Part shown: piece by piece, positions 1-11,227 of the stretch
How positions within the stretch are numbered: position 1 is the first letter of the stretch
Layout of the letters: each line of letters starts with the position of its first letter
Source of the DNA: Icerya purchasi
Taxonomy: Eukaryota; Arthropoda; Insecta; Hemiptera; Monophlebidae
Assembly (NCBI GenBank): GCA_039619475.1
Contig: CM077115.1
Location: 32,625,083 to 32,689,082, forward strand
Direction: 5' to 3'
DNA: 64,000 nt
Notes under the pieces: model-generated
Told to the model about the DNA's origin: nothing
The model's database searches: none
Seen by the model: the letters and a program-made list of their open reading frames with translations, nothing else
Position numbers and translations under genes: made by a program

Positions 1-320
1 CTTCTTCCAGATTTCGTTTCTCCTTGGTTTCTTCTCCACATTGTCCTCTCCATCCGGATGATGCAATTATTTGCGACGCCGATCATGTGTTCTTCCAGTG
101 TTCATCCCTCTCGGTGGAGCGTTCTGCCTTATATTCTTATTTGCTTAAGCTTGGACTTCCTACCCCTTATTGTGCATCCTATATCCTGTCCTTTCCTTCC
201 CCACTAATTATTCCTGCTATTTGTTCCTTTTTAGTTAAAATTTCTGATCGTATCAAAATATAACCGACTTCTTTCCTTACCTTTTGTTTCTGGGTAAAGG
301 TCCTTGGTTGACGAGCCCAA

Positions 321-353
<33 letters not shown>
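1..353 (+). mobile_element. LINE family A, copy 1: 3' end with poly(A)
   Basis: This is the 3' end of a non-LTR retrotransposon that begins before the window. The frame at 24-263 encodes a Cys/His tail (SPHCPLHPDDAIICDADHV, then FFQCSS) of the kind found after the RNase H domain of Jockey/I-type ORF2 proteins. The frame stops at 261-263, followed by a short 3' UTR (GGGTAAAGGTCCTTGGTTGACGAGCCCAAC) written here only as a landmark near 293-321, and a poly(A) run at 322-353. The same tail and UTR recur at 1740-2076, 5655-6310 (minus) and 10720-11220, which defines the family. It is inferred to be a dead copy. Confidence 0.7.
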
Positions 354-355
<2 letters not shown>

Positions 356-1739
356 CAAACTTACTGGGTTTTTTTTCGGTTTTTTTGTTGTTTTTTTTGT
401 TTCTTTTTTAGTAGTATTACATTAAATTTACATATTCTCGTTAGCGATAAGAATTTCGGGTTCGGCAATGCGTTCCATTTAAGCAGATGAAGTAGTTTTG
501 AATTATCGCTGAAAACGAATTTTAATACGGATCCGACGCACTACTTACCACATGACTTTTTCAGCTAATTTCATGTTACTTCGCATTGTTAGCAGAGTTC
601 AGCAGGGAGTCTCTTTACCACATACGATGGGACGCTTTTAATTGATTTAGATTAACAATTGTCGGGCGCCAATGATGTTTACAAGTTTTGATAAAAGAAA
701 AAAAGTACGAAATAAAATTGATGACAGTACGGTTTAAAATTTTCTAAGCTCATTAAAAAAAAGTACTTCAGCTGGCAAATGGCAAAATTCACTTTTTTAG
801 AAAAAAAAAGAAAAAACATCTAATAAAAAAATACGTATATTGATCGTTTTATTAAAATTTCATTTAAAAAAATTATTTGTGACCGAAGAAAAAAAAAGGA
901 AAACAACATTAAGATACCGATCAATAATATTTTTTAAATGGATGAGGAGGGGCACTTGAACGAATATCAGAAAGTTGGAAAAGCGGAAAAACAACGATCA
1001 ATTAAAATATTTGTAATTTCACCGTTCATACTGAAAAGAAGAACTTGGGAAAAATAACGTTGAAACGTAAGTTAAATATGTAGCCTGGAAAAATCCGTTT
1101 TTTTTTTTTTTTTTTTTTTACTTTTTTATTAGGCTTGTCAGCTACGGACGATTACCCATCAAGAAGGAAGAACGTAGGACAAAATGAGGACACTAAGAAA
1201 GTTATTCTGGGAAGGTGGAGACGGCCAGAACTACTATGGAAAGATAGCAAGGGAGTCAAAAAAAGATCGGTACTAGAACTCGTGTAATTAGCAGTCGGAA
1301 AGGAAATAAATGTGTACACGAAAAAATATAAAGGATGATACGTTAAAGGAAAGGAAAGCTCTCATGTATTGTTAGCCGTTATACCTGATTATAATATATT
1401 ATATGTATCTATTTAAACTAAATGGGCGATGTGACTAGCATAAAAAGAAAAGTATTTTTATCCATGTCTGCGATTGCTGGGCAGCGCCCACGAAAAGATC
1501 CTCATCAATAATATGGCCGCAACTGCAATGCAGTGAGCGCCCGATGAGGCAAGAGACAAGATATCGCTATTCGCCTACGGTTGCGACTGCAAAGCAGTGC
1601 TCGCAATTCCCGTCCAGAAAAGTGAAATGATTGATTATCCATTATTCAAACGGCATCTGCGGACGACGAGCTTACGATATATTAAGGATAAAAAGGAAAG
1701 ATGCTCCACATCGGAAGAGGCCAGCATGATCGCCAAATA
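354..1739. other. AT-rich interval, no gene seen
   Basis: No supported gene. There is a T-rich block at 369-410 and a poly(T) run near 1100-1119. A pair of 22-bp direct repeats of the form GC(A/G)ACTGCAA(T/A)GCAGTG(A/C)... lies at 1519-1540 and 1583-1604 and probably belongs to an unidentified repeat. Confidence 0.4.
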
Positions 1740-2076
1740 GCGTAGCGTTCATACTAACTCCGGAAGATCCGCACCATCTTGACCCAGAAATCCCCTTATT
1801 GTCCTTTGCACTCTGGCGACTGTTGCTTCGTTTGTGATCCTGACCACGTGCTGTTTGAATGTTCCACTCTTTCTTCCGAACGTAATAATATCCTATACGT
1901 TCAGCTGTTAAAGCTGAATTTTCCTACACTCCATACAGTGCTTCCTATATCTTAGCTTTGCCGTCATCCATTCTTGTCTCTTTTCTGTCATCGATTTCTG
2001 ACCGGATTAAAATTTAATCTCTAATCTAATTGTCCTGTGTAGCCGCCCTTAGTCAGACAAGCCCAAAAAAAAAATG
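1740..2076 (+). mobile_element. LINE family A, copy 2: 3' fragment
   Basis: A diverged copy of the family A 3' end. The translation keeps the Cys/His tail pattern (CPLHSGDCCFVCDPDHVLFE, then CSTLSSER) with at least one frameshift. The 3' UTR ends in GACAAGCCC followed by poly(A) near 2064-2074, matching the GACGAGCCC ending of copy 1. It is 5'-truncated and non-coding. Confidence 0.6.
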
Positions 2077-3651
2077 AGAACACCCTGTATTATATATATA
2101 TATATATATATATATAGGTGTATGTGACTGACGGACTAAGTGCGATGATAATGAAGCACAGGACATGACACATATCAATTAATAGCGAATGTATCGGAGA
2201 GACAGAAAGAAAAAATTACAGCGGAATTACACCTCTGTCGATCCCGGCGGTAATAGCTGCCCAAATGGCACGGTTGCAGTCCTTTTGGGGAAATAGAAAC
2301 GACCGGTTCTATTATCTGCAACTGTCCATTATACTAACATTTTAGAAACCTCAGTAACGAATACTTTTAAGCAAATAGAAAAATGTTCCTTTTATTATCG
2401 TAGACGAAATTTAAAATTGCCGAATAACTCTATAATTAAACTAAGAATTACGCGTAATTCCTTTAAGCGTCATAATATGATAAATTTGTAACAGGATCCT
2501 TGATTCTAAACGTAACGTAAGGAATTATTCTGTACACATTGAACAGCAAAATCTAAACAGATAAATGTTTTAATTAACGTAATATTATAACATCGAAATA
2601 AAATTGAAGGTTTTTAAAATGCGCTTCGTACGGGGAACGGATCAAATTTTCTGTGTACTTTTTTTGGCTTTTACGAAGCTCGAATGACATCACATATTTT
2701 TGTACCATTATATGAAGGTGAAAAATAAAGGGGAAAAAAAAGGTCGCCAAAGGAAAAATATTAATATTCCTTTTGCGCGGTGATGCGCGAATTTTAGCAT
2801 AAAATTCGAATGTTACGCCAGATGCGCGACATTTTCGAAGTTCCAGCACGTTAAATTTTGGTGTCAGACCTTTTTTTCTTAATGATTTGTCTAAAATCTT
2901 TCTTTCTAATTCCTCCTGCAGTCGCGGCGGCGGCGGCGACGGTCCCTTATCACTTTTATTATTCGTCTATGCTTTTTATTTTCGCAAAGTCCCTCTTTCC
3001 GTATTTCCGCCTCCGTCTAAATGAAGCCGGTGACGTGTTGATCAAATCTCCTTCAAATACCCTTGCTGTTGAATCTTATCTTCAAAACACGGGTTTTCTT
3101 CTCCTTATCACGCGCCTTCTCGGCTTTCCCCGTTCTCCGGTTCATGCTCTATACATTTCTAGTTTCCGCTGACGACAACCTTTTTTTCTTCCTTTTGTAT
3201 CCCAGTCTAGGAGGCTTTCTTATAATACGTCGCGATAAGTAAATAAGTAAAATGTTGGAAACGGAGAAGATAATGAAGCTTCGGATCTCATTAAGTGCAA
3301 CTGCCGAATGGGCTGACAAAGTAATTCCTGCGATAAGACATCCAGTCATAGATCGCTACATAGCCGTCTCATAAAAATTCACCGGCATCTCATCGCAGCT
3401 CCGGCAAATATTTTAACCTTCGCCAAAACCGTACGTTCGTATTAATTTTGTTTCGGAATAATTCTAACTCGTATCAAAAAAAAAATAAATAAAAAGAGAC
3501 ACTTGAAAAAAGTGAAATGCATTCTCCATTTTCTTCCCTCAGACTATCGAGTAGAGTGATTCAGTTAATAAAATTAATAACGAAAATAACGATTATTATA
3601 AAAAAAATTGAAAGCATACCTTTTATTTATTTGTTTACAATTTTAATATTT
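2077..3651. other. AT-rich interval with (TA)n, no gene seen
   Basis: A (TA)n microsatellite lies at 2091-2115. A short GCG repeat (CGGCGGCGGCGG) lies near 2925-2938. Open frames in this interval (for example 2858-3172) have no recognisable domain and a composition consistent with chance. Confidence 0.4.
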
Positions 3652-3662
3652 ATAATCTAGTG
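3652..3662. repeat. Target-site duplication, left copy (SINE copy 1)
   Basis: ATAATCTAGTG, repeated exactly at 4042-4052. An 11-bp direct repeat immediately bordering the SINE body is the signature of target-primed reverse transcription. Confidence 0.85.
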
Positions 3663-4041
3663 GTCGTCGCGATAGCCTAGTTGCCAGAGCGCTTGACTTT
3701 CGTTAGTCACGGGTTCGATCCAGAGTGACGACAGAACTTTTATTACAAAGAATTAAAATTAAAATACTCGCTAATAATCACGTGGACGGCAATGGCAAAC
3801 CACCACGTATTATATGCGCGCTAGGTCAGTACACAACAGACACACACATGTAACTGCACACTTGTATAACGATGTAAATCAAACGATTACTAATCAGTTC
3901 CGAATGTAATCTTGCGTATGTAAACATTCGTACTGCATATAACAATTGCTATGAACACTATGCCTGTGCCTGTATAGATGAGATGTACGAATAGGTAGTC
4001 GCCGACGCTCAGGAATTAAGTATGGCACTATAAAGAAGAAG
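3663..4041 (+). mobile_element. tRNA-derived SINE, copy 1, full length
   Basis: The head carries pol III internal promoter elements. An A-box-like GATAGCCTAGTTG begins near 3671 and a B-box GGTTCGATCC lies at 3713-3722. The head is followed by a tRNA-unrelated body (landmark AATCACGTGGACGGCAATGG near 3776) and a conserved 3' segment (GGTAGTCGCCGACGCTCAGG near 3993). It ends in a short GAA tail. Exact 11-bp TSDs flank it. Partial copies lie at 6370-6612, 8295-8757 and 17695-17888 (minus). The tRNA-like head is not a functional tRNA: it runs into the SINE body and no acceptor stem is closed. SINEs are mobilised by a partner LINE; the AAAGAAGAAG tail matches the 3' end of the RTE-like LINE at 18012-19008. 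Confidence 0.85.
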
Positions 4042-4052
4042 ATAATCTAGTG
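4042..4052. repeat. Target-site duplication, right copy (SINE copy 1)
   Basis: ATAATCTAGTG, an exact repeat of 3652-3662. Confidence 0.85.
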
Positions 4053-5654
4053 AATAATCTATTATACTTTTTTTACTTTATCTTAAATCACAAGTTCTAA
4101 TTAGTTAATGAAAAATCCCGCGTATGACATAAATGATGTATGGTGACATAATTTCAAGTCAGGATCGGGATTACGGTTTCCGAGCTTCCTGATATGTAGA
4201 AAATCCGATTGTAGGCATCTGTACAAGAACCAGTTAGTTAACATGCTTTCGGGAGCCATTTCAACGTTTTTTGCTAATTATAGTTCCATTGTTGGGAAGA
4301 GCCAGGGCTCGCCTTAATTCTAAGTACTTTATTTTATGCAGCTTCCATTTTTTTAATGCGGTATCTCGCACTCATACAGGCACGGCATGATGTAGATTAC
4401 TTTGAAGATGTGTTATTTGTCTATTACACTTAGTCGTGAGGTTCTCGAATCAAAAGGTACCGAGCAATTTTGTTAGTCAACCGTTACTTAGTATATGTCC
4501 GACTTGTTTACAAAAAAACTTAAGCTCGGGGTCTAAAACAACTCCAAGACATCCTACTTCTGATTTCCAATGCACGCAATGTTATCCCTGAAGAGTTTAA
4601 GGAGTTTCGTGGGAAATAATAGCTTTCCCGTTTCTAGTGAATGCTTGGGTTTTCTCTGGAGGGGGTAATATATATTTTCCGTTCGGTGAAACAGGCCTGC
4701 ATTTAACCTGTGGCTGACTGTAGATTTTGAATGCTGTTAGTTACGAGTTTGTCTGACGTGAGGATGGCTGTGTCGGTTGGCGAAGACTGATATGTCACGC
4801 AACCGTCACACGAGGGAAAATCAGCTGTAAAAATACCATAGAGCGTGATTATAAATTTTTAATAATTTAAATAACCATTAAGTTCAGTTACACTGTTATG
4901 TATTTTATTAGACGATAAGCATAGGCTTCTTGAGGGCATCCGGCGTCGCCTGTAAAAGTTCTCTCTGATTTTCACTGCCCTCTATGGGCACTTCAAAGCA
5001 TCTGTTGCTGATCCAAAAACAATTTTGGTAATGTAAGAAGGGAAACTCTTTTTTTATAAATAGGTCCATCATGCTAAACCAAGTAGTATACTAACTTGGT
5101 ATCTAATATCACCGTTCCCGTAGATATGTGCGATGTGAAATTACTTGTTACCATCGTTTTTATCTTTATGAACGATTCTTCTAACCCCCCAAATTATTAG
5201 AGATAACATATTTTTAAGGTCCAATGTGGACATTATTTCTTCTAATATTATTTTTTCAATGCTCATTGATGGCAGAAGGCTGATCGGACGGTACGATGCA
5301 GGCATTTCGGAGGATTTTCTGTATAAATTTTGCATTTTTCCATACCTGAGGAAAATATGAATGACTAAAACAGACACGTTAACCCTTTGAGGGGTAGAGC
5401 TTTGAGACAGTTTACTTAAACCATAAATAACACGCATATTCCAGTTAATATTTGTCATCGATCTGCTCTATCTTCAAATAACAAATGTTACACTGCTTCA
5501 TTGCCCAAAAAATTTAACAATGATCGTAAATCTGCTCCGAATTAGCTCGCTTTTATAAATTTCACTCTCTTTTTGTCACCTTGCTAAAAATCATATGTAA
5601 GAGCTACCGTTCATTATCAAATGGTCCAAAAAAAATGTATCATTCGTACTTTTC
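4053..5654. other. Interval with no recognised gene
   Basis: No supported coding region. The frame at 5141-5458 (minus) contains a short stretch (PASYRPISLLPSMSI) resembling the RT-0/RT-1 region of LINE ORF2 (the family usually reads SYRPISLLP). The interval around 5200-5330 may therefore be a very short LINE RT remnant on the minus strand. Confidence 0.35.
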
Positions 5655-6310
5655 CTATTTTTTTATTTTTTTTAATCTCTCGGGCCATCAACCAAGCATC
5701 TTCACCCAGAAACAAATAGAAAGAAAAGAAGGCGGTTATATTTTAATCCGATCAGAGATCTTTGATAAATAGGAACAAATAGTAGGAATAATTAATTTAG
5801 GAAGGGAAAGACAAGATGATTTAAGAGGCACAGTAAAGAGTAGGAAACCCAAGCCTCAACAAATAGAAATACAAAACGTTCCGCAAAAATTAGGTAAACA
5901 CTCAAAGAATAGATGATCGGCGTCGCAAATAACTACATCATCAGGATGGAAAGGGCAGTGTGGGGAAGAAATCAGGGAAAAGTAAAATCTGGAGAAAGAC
6001 AGCAGAGAATGGCTACAACGCATACGAACAACGAAAGCAACATCAAGACGTCGAAGAGATGGATGCAAATTAATACGGAGGAAGAGTAGACTGAACAAAA
6101 AGATAAAATGAATAATTATTAGAAAAGGAGAGAACGTAGGTGTCCGACAAATACCTGATAAGAAAGCGGTTACATATCGGTAAGAGGTGTTACCGGATGG
6201 AATTATTTTAAACGAAAAGCGGAAAGAAGCAGCAACTCGAGCCAAAGAATCAGCCGCTTTATTACCAAATATACCCAGGTGACTAGGTAATTGAATCTTA
6301 CTCATATCTG
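5655..6310 (-). mobile_element. LINE family A, copy 3: RNase H end to 3' tail
   Basis: Minus-strand copy of family A. It starts with a recognisable RNase H C-terminal motif (IQLPSHLGIFGNKAADSLAR), where LINE RNase H domains usually read IPSHxGIxGNExAD. It continues into the Cys/His tail (SPHCPFHPDDVVICDADHLF) and a 3' UTR like that of copy 1, ending in an A-rich tail near 5655-5680. The reading frame breaks within the tail. It extends further 5' than the other copies and confirms that this family carries RNase H. Confidence 0.7.
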
Positions 6311-6369
6311 AAAAATAACTAATTCAAGTGGTCCCTCTTTTGAAACTTTCAATATCCCACAATAATCCA

Positions 6370-6612
6370 TCACAATGCGCGATAGCCTAGTTGCTAGAGC
6401 ACTTGGTTTCTGTTGTGGAAGTCTCAGGTTCGATCCCAGGTAACGACAGAAATTAATAAAGAAATTATTACGAAAAATTAAATTAAATACTCACTAATAA
6501 TCACGTGGAAGGCAATGGTAAGTCACGACGTACACCATCATATGTGTGCCAATTAGTACACAGTAGACACACACGGGACTGCATTTGTAGCGCGATAAAT
6601 TAAATCAAATCA
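6370..6612 (+). mobile_element. tRNA-derived SINE, copy 2, 3'-truncated
   Basis: Same head as copy 1 (GCGATAGCCTAGTTG near 6378) with B-box GGTTCGATCC at 6427-6436. It then follows the body through AATCACGTGGAAGGCAATGG to about GCGATAAATTAAATCAAATC, where similarity to copy 1 stops. The conserved 3' segment and GAA tail are absent. Confidence 0.75.
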
Positions 6613-7034
6613 ATATATTCCTTATAAAATTCCACACGTGCGCAAAATAACGCGATCGGTGGGGTACAATAGATGCGTACGAGAAGAAAAAAAAGCGATT
6701 ACACATGAATTTCTTAATTCAAAATTATATTATCTTCTGGTACATTTTAAATCAAGTACTTCATCAAATAAGAAAGAAACAAATTGTATATAATCAAATG
6801 AGAATAACTTTGAAAATAGCTGAAAAATGAATATACGCAGTTACAGATACCGCCCATTCACTGAACTCGCACACTTACATTTCATACATGTACATTCAGT
6901 TATAATAATATCCCGTCATATGTACATTCATACCAGAAGTCACGGAAGTATTCCAAGTGCACACACATGCATAGATACTATAATAAGCAAAGTAAGTTTA
7001 TCAGAACAGATAATTTTTCCAATTTTTTATTTCT

Positions 7035-7065
<31 letters not shown>

Positions 7066-7322
7066 CTTACTTGGCACTTGACTATAAGTATAGGGCCAGT
7101 ATTTTACGCCTGCGTTTTCGATTATTTGGTAAAGTTTTTACATCTGTTAGTAAAGAGAGTTAAACAGCTCCATGATGGAACTCTATTTAAATTCTTCCGT
7201 GAAATTTGTTTTATCTGGGAATCCAGGCATAGTCATTTTTAGCGGAGCTTGTTGAACTAGGTTTAAAAGCAGTCTTAAATTTACTCCTGTTTCAATCACG
7301 TACATGAGTAATTGTAATTTAT

Positions 7323-7370
<48 letters not shown>

Positions 7371-7683
7371 TTTAACTTCAATGACGGAATAAGTGAAGTA
7401 TTTTTTTTTTTTTTTATATCGCGAGTACTGCCTCCTGTAGAATTTTTAAAGGTTTTAAATGGCATTTAGCAGCACCCCTCTAGAAAATGGTTCCGTATGA
7501 AATGACCCGCTGATATAAAGCTAAACTCTACGTAAATGGCATGGCGGAAAATATTGTGATAAATAATAGAATAAAACATTTAGCTTTCTTAGTTTATCAG
7601 CAATAAATAACGGGTGCAAAAAAGACCAACTTAATTTACTGTCAAATTTTATATACCTAAATATTTAACCTCCAACACTCTTA
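6613..7683. other. Interval with (TTTA)n and (AT)n microsatellites
   Basis: A (TTTA)n tract lies at about 7026-7071 and an (AT)n tract at about 7335-7369. Open frames crossing these are low-complexity. No gene recognised. Confidence 0.45.
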
Positions 7684-7842
7684 ATAAATAATTGGAAACA
7701 ACTATGTTTAAAAAGGAATTGAATTCGCTTAACGTTTCGACCAGTGTGCTTTATCCGATCCGGATGGCCAGTGTAAGCTGGTGAAAACGTTAAGCGAATT
7801 AAATATCTTTTTAAACGCGGTTGCTTCCGAGAATTATTTATT
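7684..7842. repeat. PLE-like terminal hairpin A (imperfect inverted repeat)
   Basis: Imperfect inverted repeat. The left arm at about 7684-7740 reads TTAAAAAGGAATTGAATTCG then CTTAACGTTTCGACCAG. The right arm at about 7770-7842 gives the complement (CTGGTGAAAACGTTAAGCGA then ATTAAATATCTTTTTAAACG). The GTCGAAACGTTAAGCG motif at the inner end resembles the GAAAC plus stem I side of hammerhead ribozymes carried in Penelope-like element termini. Family assignment is inferred. Confidence 0.4.
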
Positions 7843-8294
7843 ATAAGTAATCACGGCGAAAGCTTTAAATATTTACTCTAACACTCTATTACAAATTGTC
7901 AGATTTCTTGCAATTTTGAGATTTATACTTTCACCGGACACGTGTAATTATGGTGAGAGCTATACAATAAATATTTCGATAAATTCGCAGTTAATCTATT
8001 ACAGTTTAATCAATTCCCGATTAAGCAAGATTTTGCAGGATATCTCGAAAATGAGAATTAATTAATAAAACTGCATCATCGGTGTATATACTATTAATTT
8101 ACCTGGGACATTTAGATTGCATAATTCATTTATATAAATCAAAAATAGAAAAGGACCCAAAATTCTTTCTTGCGGCACTCCGAAGTTCTGAACCACTTCA
8201 TTACTATAGATAAATTGTTGATTTTAGTGACGTATCCACTAGGTAAGACTTTAACCGACTGCATTTTCCAAAGAATAATCAGTTCGAAACATTT
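7843..8294. other. AT-rich interval, no gene seen
   Basis: Nothing recognised; no coding pattern on either strand. Confidence 0.35.
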
Positions 8295-8330
8295 ACAATC
8301 AGTTCCGAATGTAGTCTTGTGCGTGTGCAC
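8295..8330 (+). mobile_element. tRNA-SINE copy 3, internal part before nested insertion
   Basis: AATCAGTTCCGAATGTAGTC then TTGTGCGTGTGCAC matches the body of SINE copy 1 (AATCAGTTCCGAATGTAATC near 3892). The match stops abruptly at a TTC repeat and resumes at 8671. Confidence 0.6.
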
Positions 8331-8667
8331 TTTTTCTTCTTCTTCTTCTTCTTCTTCTCGTGCCACCCGATTCAGATATTGCTTAATCATCATGTATGGA
8401 TTGGATTATCTGCTGAAATTGATTACGATCTTTTGCTATCCTGACTAGATCTTCTGTTCTCTTAATTCTGGTCCATTTTTTTTATATTATCTATCCAAGC
8501 GGTCTTTCTTCTTCCCGGATTTCTTCTTCCTTCTATCATGCCCATTATTATTGTCTGCAATAACTTGTATTTTTCACCTCTCATGAAGTGTCCAAAAAAT
8601 GTTATCTTCCTTCTTTTTACTATTGTCATTAATATTCGGTTAGTTCCAGTACTTTCTCATTTTTTAA
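8331..8667 (-). mobile_element. LINE C-terminal fragment nested in a SINE
   Basis: On the minus strand the translation reads like the extreme C-terminus of a LINE ORF2: FFGHFMRGEKYKLLQTIIMG, then MIEGRRKSGKKKTAWIDNIK. Families of this type usually read GHxxRxxxYxLLxxIxxGKIEGRRxxGRRxxxWLxNL. It ends (minus strand) in a (GAA)n tail at about 8337-8358. It is 5'-truncated and interrupts a SINE, so it is younger than that SINE copy. Confidence 0.6.
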
Positions 8668-8670
8668 TGC

Positions 8671-8757
8671 GTTGCATATAACCTAATGCCTATATCTGTA
8701 CAGCTGAAATGTACAAATAGGTAGTCGTCGACGCTCATGAATTAAGTATGGCGCTAT
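8671..8757 (+). mobile_element. tRNA-SINE copy 3, 3' part after nested insertion
   Basis: GCATATAACCTAATGCCTAT and GGTAGTCGTCGACGCTCATG match the 3' segment of SINE copy 1. The tail runs into a GAT/GAA microsatellite that begins at 8758, probably an expanded SINE tail. Confidence 0.65.
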
Positions 8758-8888
8758 AATGATGATGAAGATGATGATGATGATGAAGATGATGATGATG
8801 ATGAAGATGATGATGATGATGATGATGATGAAGATGATGATGATGATGATGATGATGAAGATGATGATGATGATGATGATGATGATGA
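8758..8888 (+). repeat. (GATGAA/GAT)n microsatellite
   Basis: About 130 bp of GAT triplets with regularly interspersed GAA triplets (GATGATGAAGATGATGATG). It sits at the 3' end of a SINE copy. It creates long but meaningless Met/Lys or Ile/Phe frames on both strands. Confidence 0.9.
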
Positions 8889-10719
8889 ATGTTAATCCAT
8901 CCCGCTCTTCCCTGATATTCACCCTTCTCATTTTTCGACTACTTGGTCTTCACATCTCCTAATAAACTACCTGTTTATCCAATTTAAACGTTCTTCAAAG
9001 TTTGACGGCTTTTTCATTGTTTCGATCTTATACTATCGTTCTCATCATTCGCTTAATACTCAGCCATCTTTCTCATTTTTCCCTGAGACCTTCATCATGA
9101 TGCATGAAATTTTTTGCGATTTCAACCATGTCCTCTCTTCGATTACCGTGATTTTTTTTTTTTAGCCGTATTACGTTACGTTATAAATATTATGTGAAAA
9201 TACGATTCTGGTGGAATGATAACTCATGTTTTTTTTTTAATTATAAAATTTTCAGAAAATTTGTATGCTCGACTCTGTTCTTGTTTAGCCTCTCTAAAAA
9301 TCTCAACTCCATTTCAAATTCTAGATATTACGATGCCAAAAGTAAAGCGTCGTTTTTAACTGCTTCGCATTGTACGCAAATGAAAATGAAAAAAAAAAAA
9401 AAAACAAAAATAAAAAGCAATGTATATCGCTGTGTGTGTATGAACAATTCGAAAACGGTATCCGTCAAATGAATTTTATTTTAAAATCATCTCAGATATT
9501 TATATCATTCGCGTAGAATAAATGCTAATTGCCTCCATTAAATAGGAAACGTAATCCTTTTATCGGAAAATTGGAAAAATATCGGAAACTTTCAGCAGGC
9601 TTATTATACGGCAGAGTGGAACATTTTGAAATAGCCGGTGCTTCATACACAGTATCATTTCGCGTGTTTACGTATGATAAACTAATTCGATATTTCTAGC
9701 GATCTGGTGTATCATTTGAAAACATACCCGCTAAATCTTTATTACCCGGAAAATATCACGAAGTAATAGCCAGAATACACCGGTGCTCTAGCTTCTTCAT
9801 GAATGTTTCCCAACGTGTTCGTTGCAAATAAAACGTCGATACAAACAACACTCTCCTTTGCGCGTACTATAAGTAAGCTTTCTCATTTTCTTCCAATATT
9901 TGCCAAAGAACATAAATTGCTTTTTTTTCCACATTCACCATCTCGTGCTTAGTGTGTCCACTCAAATTTCAATTCACGGTTTTACACGCCTCTTTAAGGG
10001 CAGCAAGCGCCCATTCAAAAAAAGTAAAAAGGAAAAAAATACGAAATTTAGCCGTTCAAAATTATACTCCGACACATATTTTATTAATTCGAGCAGATTC
10101 TGAAAATGTTCCTTTAAAAACCTTTCACGCCATAATTAATAAGCTACATTACACACTGAAATAGAAAAAGAAAAAGAAAGGAAAAAAGAAAGCTGTATCG
10201 AAAAAAATAAAGGGAATAACGTTAGTGAGACAGCCCCCCCCCCCTTATGTAATTTACATAATGGATCCTATTAAAATAGTTTTGAAGATTTTTATTATAC
10301 TCAAATACATAAAATAGAGTATTAAATATAATTACGAAAATGGTAAATAGAAACGGCGAGTAATAATTTATGTTATTTATCCGCAGGAATTCCGGAGGGA
10401 AACAGTACTCTGAATCAAAGGGAACAACGAGAGATTCGCCGCGCCGTGAGGTGGAAGAAATCTCTAGATTTTGGGTGCTAGAAGAAAAAACAAAAAATAC
10501 AACAAAGGGTTCTTTTTAAAAAAGTAATAATAATAATAATAATTATCCGAATAAGAATTGAAAAGGCAGCCGGCTTTCCTACAAAACTATTAGTAAATTT
10601 TTCAACTACTGTTAATAAGTTTTGCAGGGTGAGGGTACGACGTTGTCTCGATTCTTTGCTACTCTACCATTAGGTCTCTTTGCTCGTTGAGCTTTACCTC
10701 TAATTTATAAAAATTATCG
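8889..10719. other. AT-rich interval, no gene seen
   Basis: No recognisable domain in any frame. A-rich stretches lie near 9389-9403 and a C run near 10236-10244. Confidence 0.4.
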
Positions 10720-11220
10720 ATGACGCAAATTATTTTTTTCTCATCCCTAACATTCCTTTTACCTTGCTATACAACCCTCTCCAGCCACTTCTTCAATAAT
10801 TTTCCCTGCATCCGCCGTTCTGTTATTTCTTCCATAATTTGCCCCCCCCCCCGCTTTAATCACAGTCTGCTTCCTGCCTCCCTCTTTCGTTTTAATATTG
10901 TTCAGTCTCCCTTACGTCATCCTCCTATCTTAAATTTGACCCGTGATGTAAACCACCTTCTATTCGAATGCTCATCTATCTCCTCAGAACGCGCAGTCCT
11001 TTATTCTAATTTGCTTGGCCTTGGTCTCCCGACTCCTTACTGTGAGTGACATTCTTACTCTTCCTTCTATTGTTCCTGTATTGGCTACCTTCATTTCTTC
11101 TGTTTCTAATCGCTTCCTGATATAACTTTCAAATCCCTACGTTTCATTATTTGTTAGTCCTTTGTGTTGGGTAAATGTCCTGTGTTGACGCCGCGCCCAA
11201 AGAAAAGAAAAGAAAAGAAA
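10720..11220 (+). mobile_element. LINE family A, copy 4: 3' end
   Basis: The frame near 10900-11049 carries the family A tail (LTRDVNHLLFECSSISSERA, then GLGLPTPYCE). This corresponds to ADHVFFQCSSLSVERSA and LGLPTPYC in copy 1. The 3' UTR (GTTGGGTAAATGTCC...GCGCCC) is followed by an A/GA-rich tail (AAAGAAAAGAAAAG) at about 11200-11227. 5'-truncated and frameshifted; the exact 5' limit is uncertain. Confidence 0.65.
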
Positions 11221-11227
11221 AAAAAAA

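Noticed and set aside
3663..3735. A tRNA gene
   Set aside because: A and B boxes are present, but the sequence continues into a SINE body with TSDs and does not close an acceptor stem.
5141..5458. Minus-strand frame as a real gene
   Set aside because: A single short LINE RT-like stretch and no other support; noted only as a possible remnant.
8683..8962. Poly-Ile and poly-Met/Lys frames on both strands
   Set aside because: They come from the GAT/GAA microsatellite.
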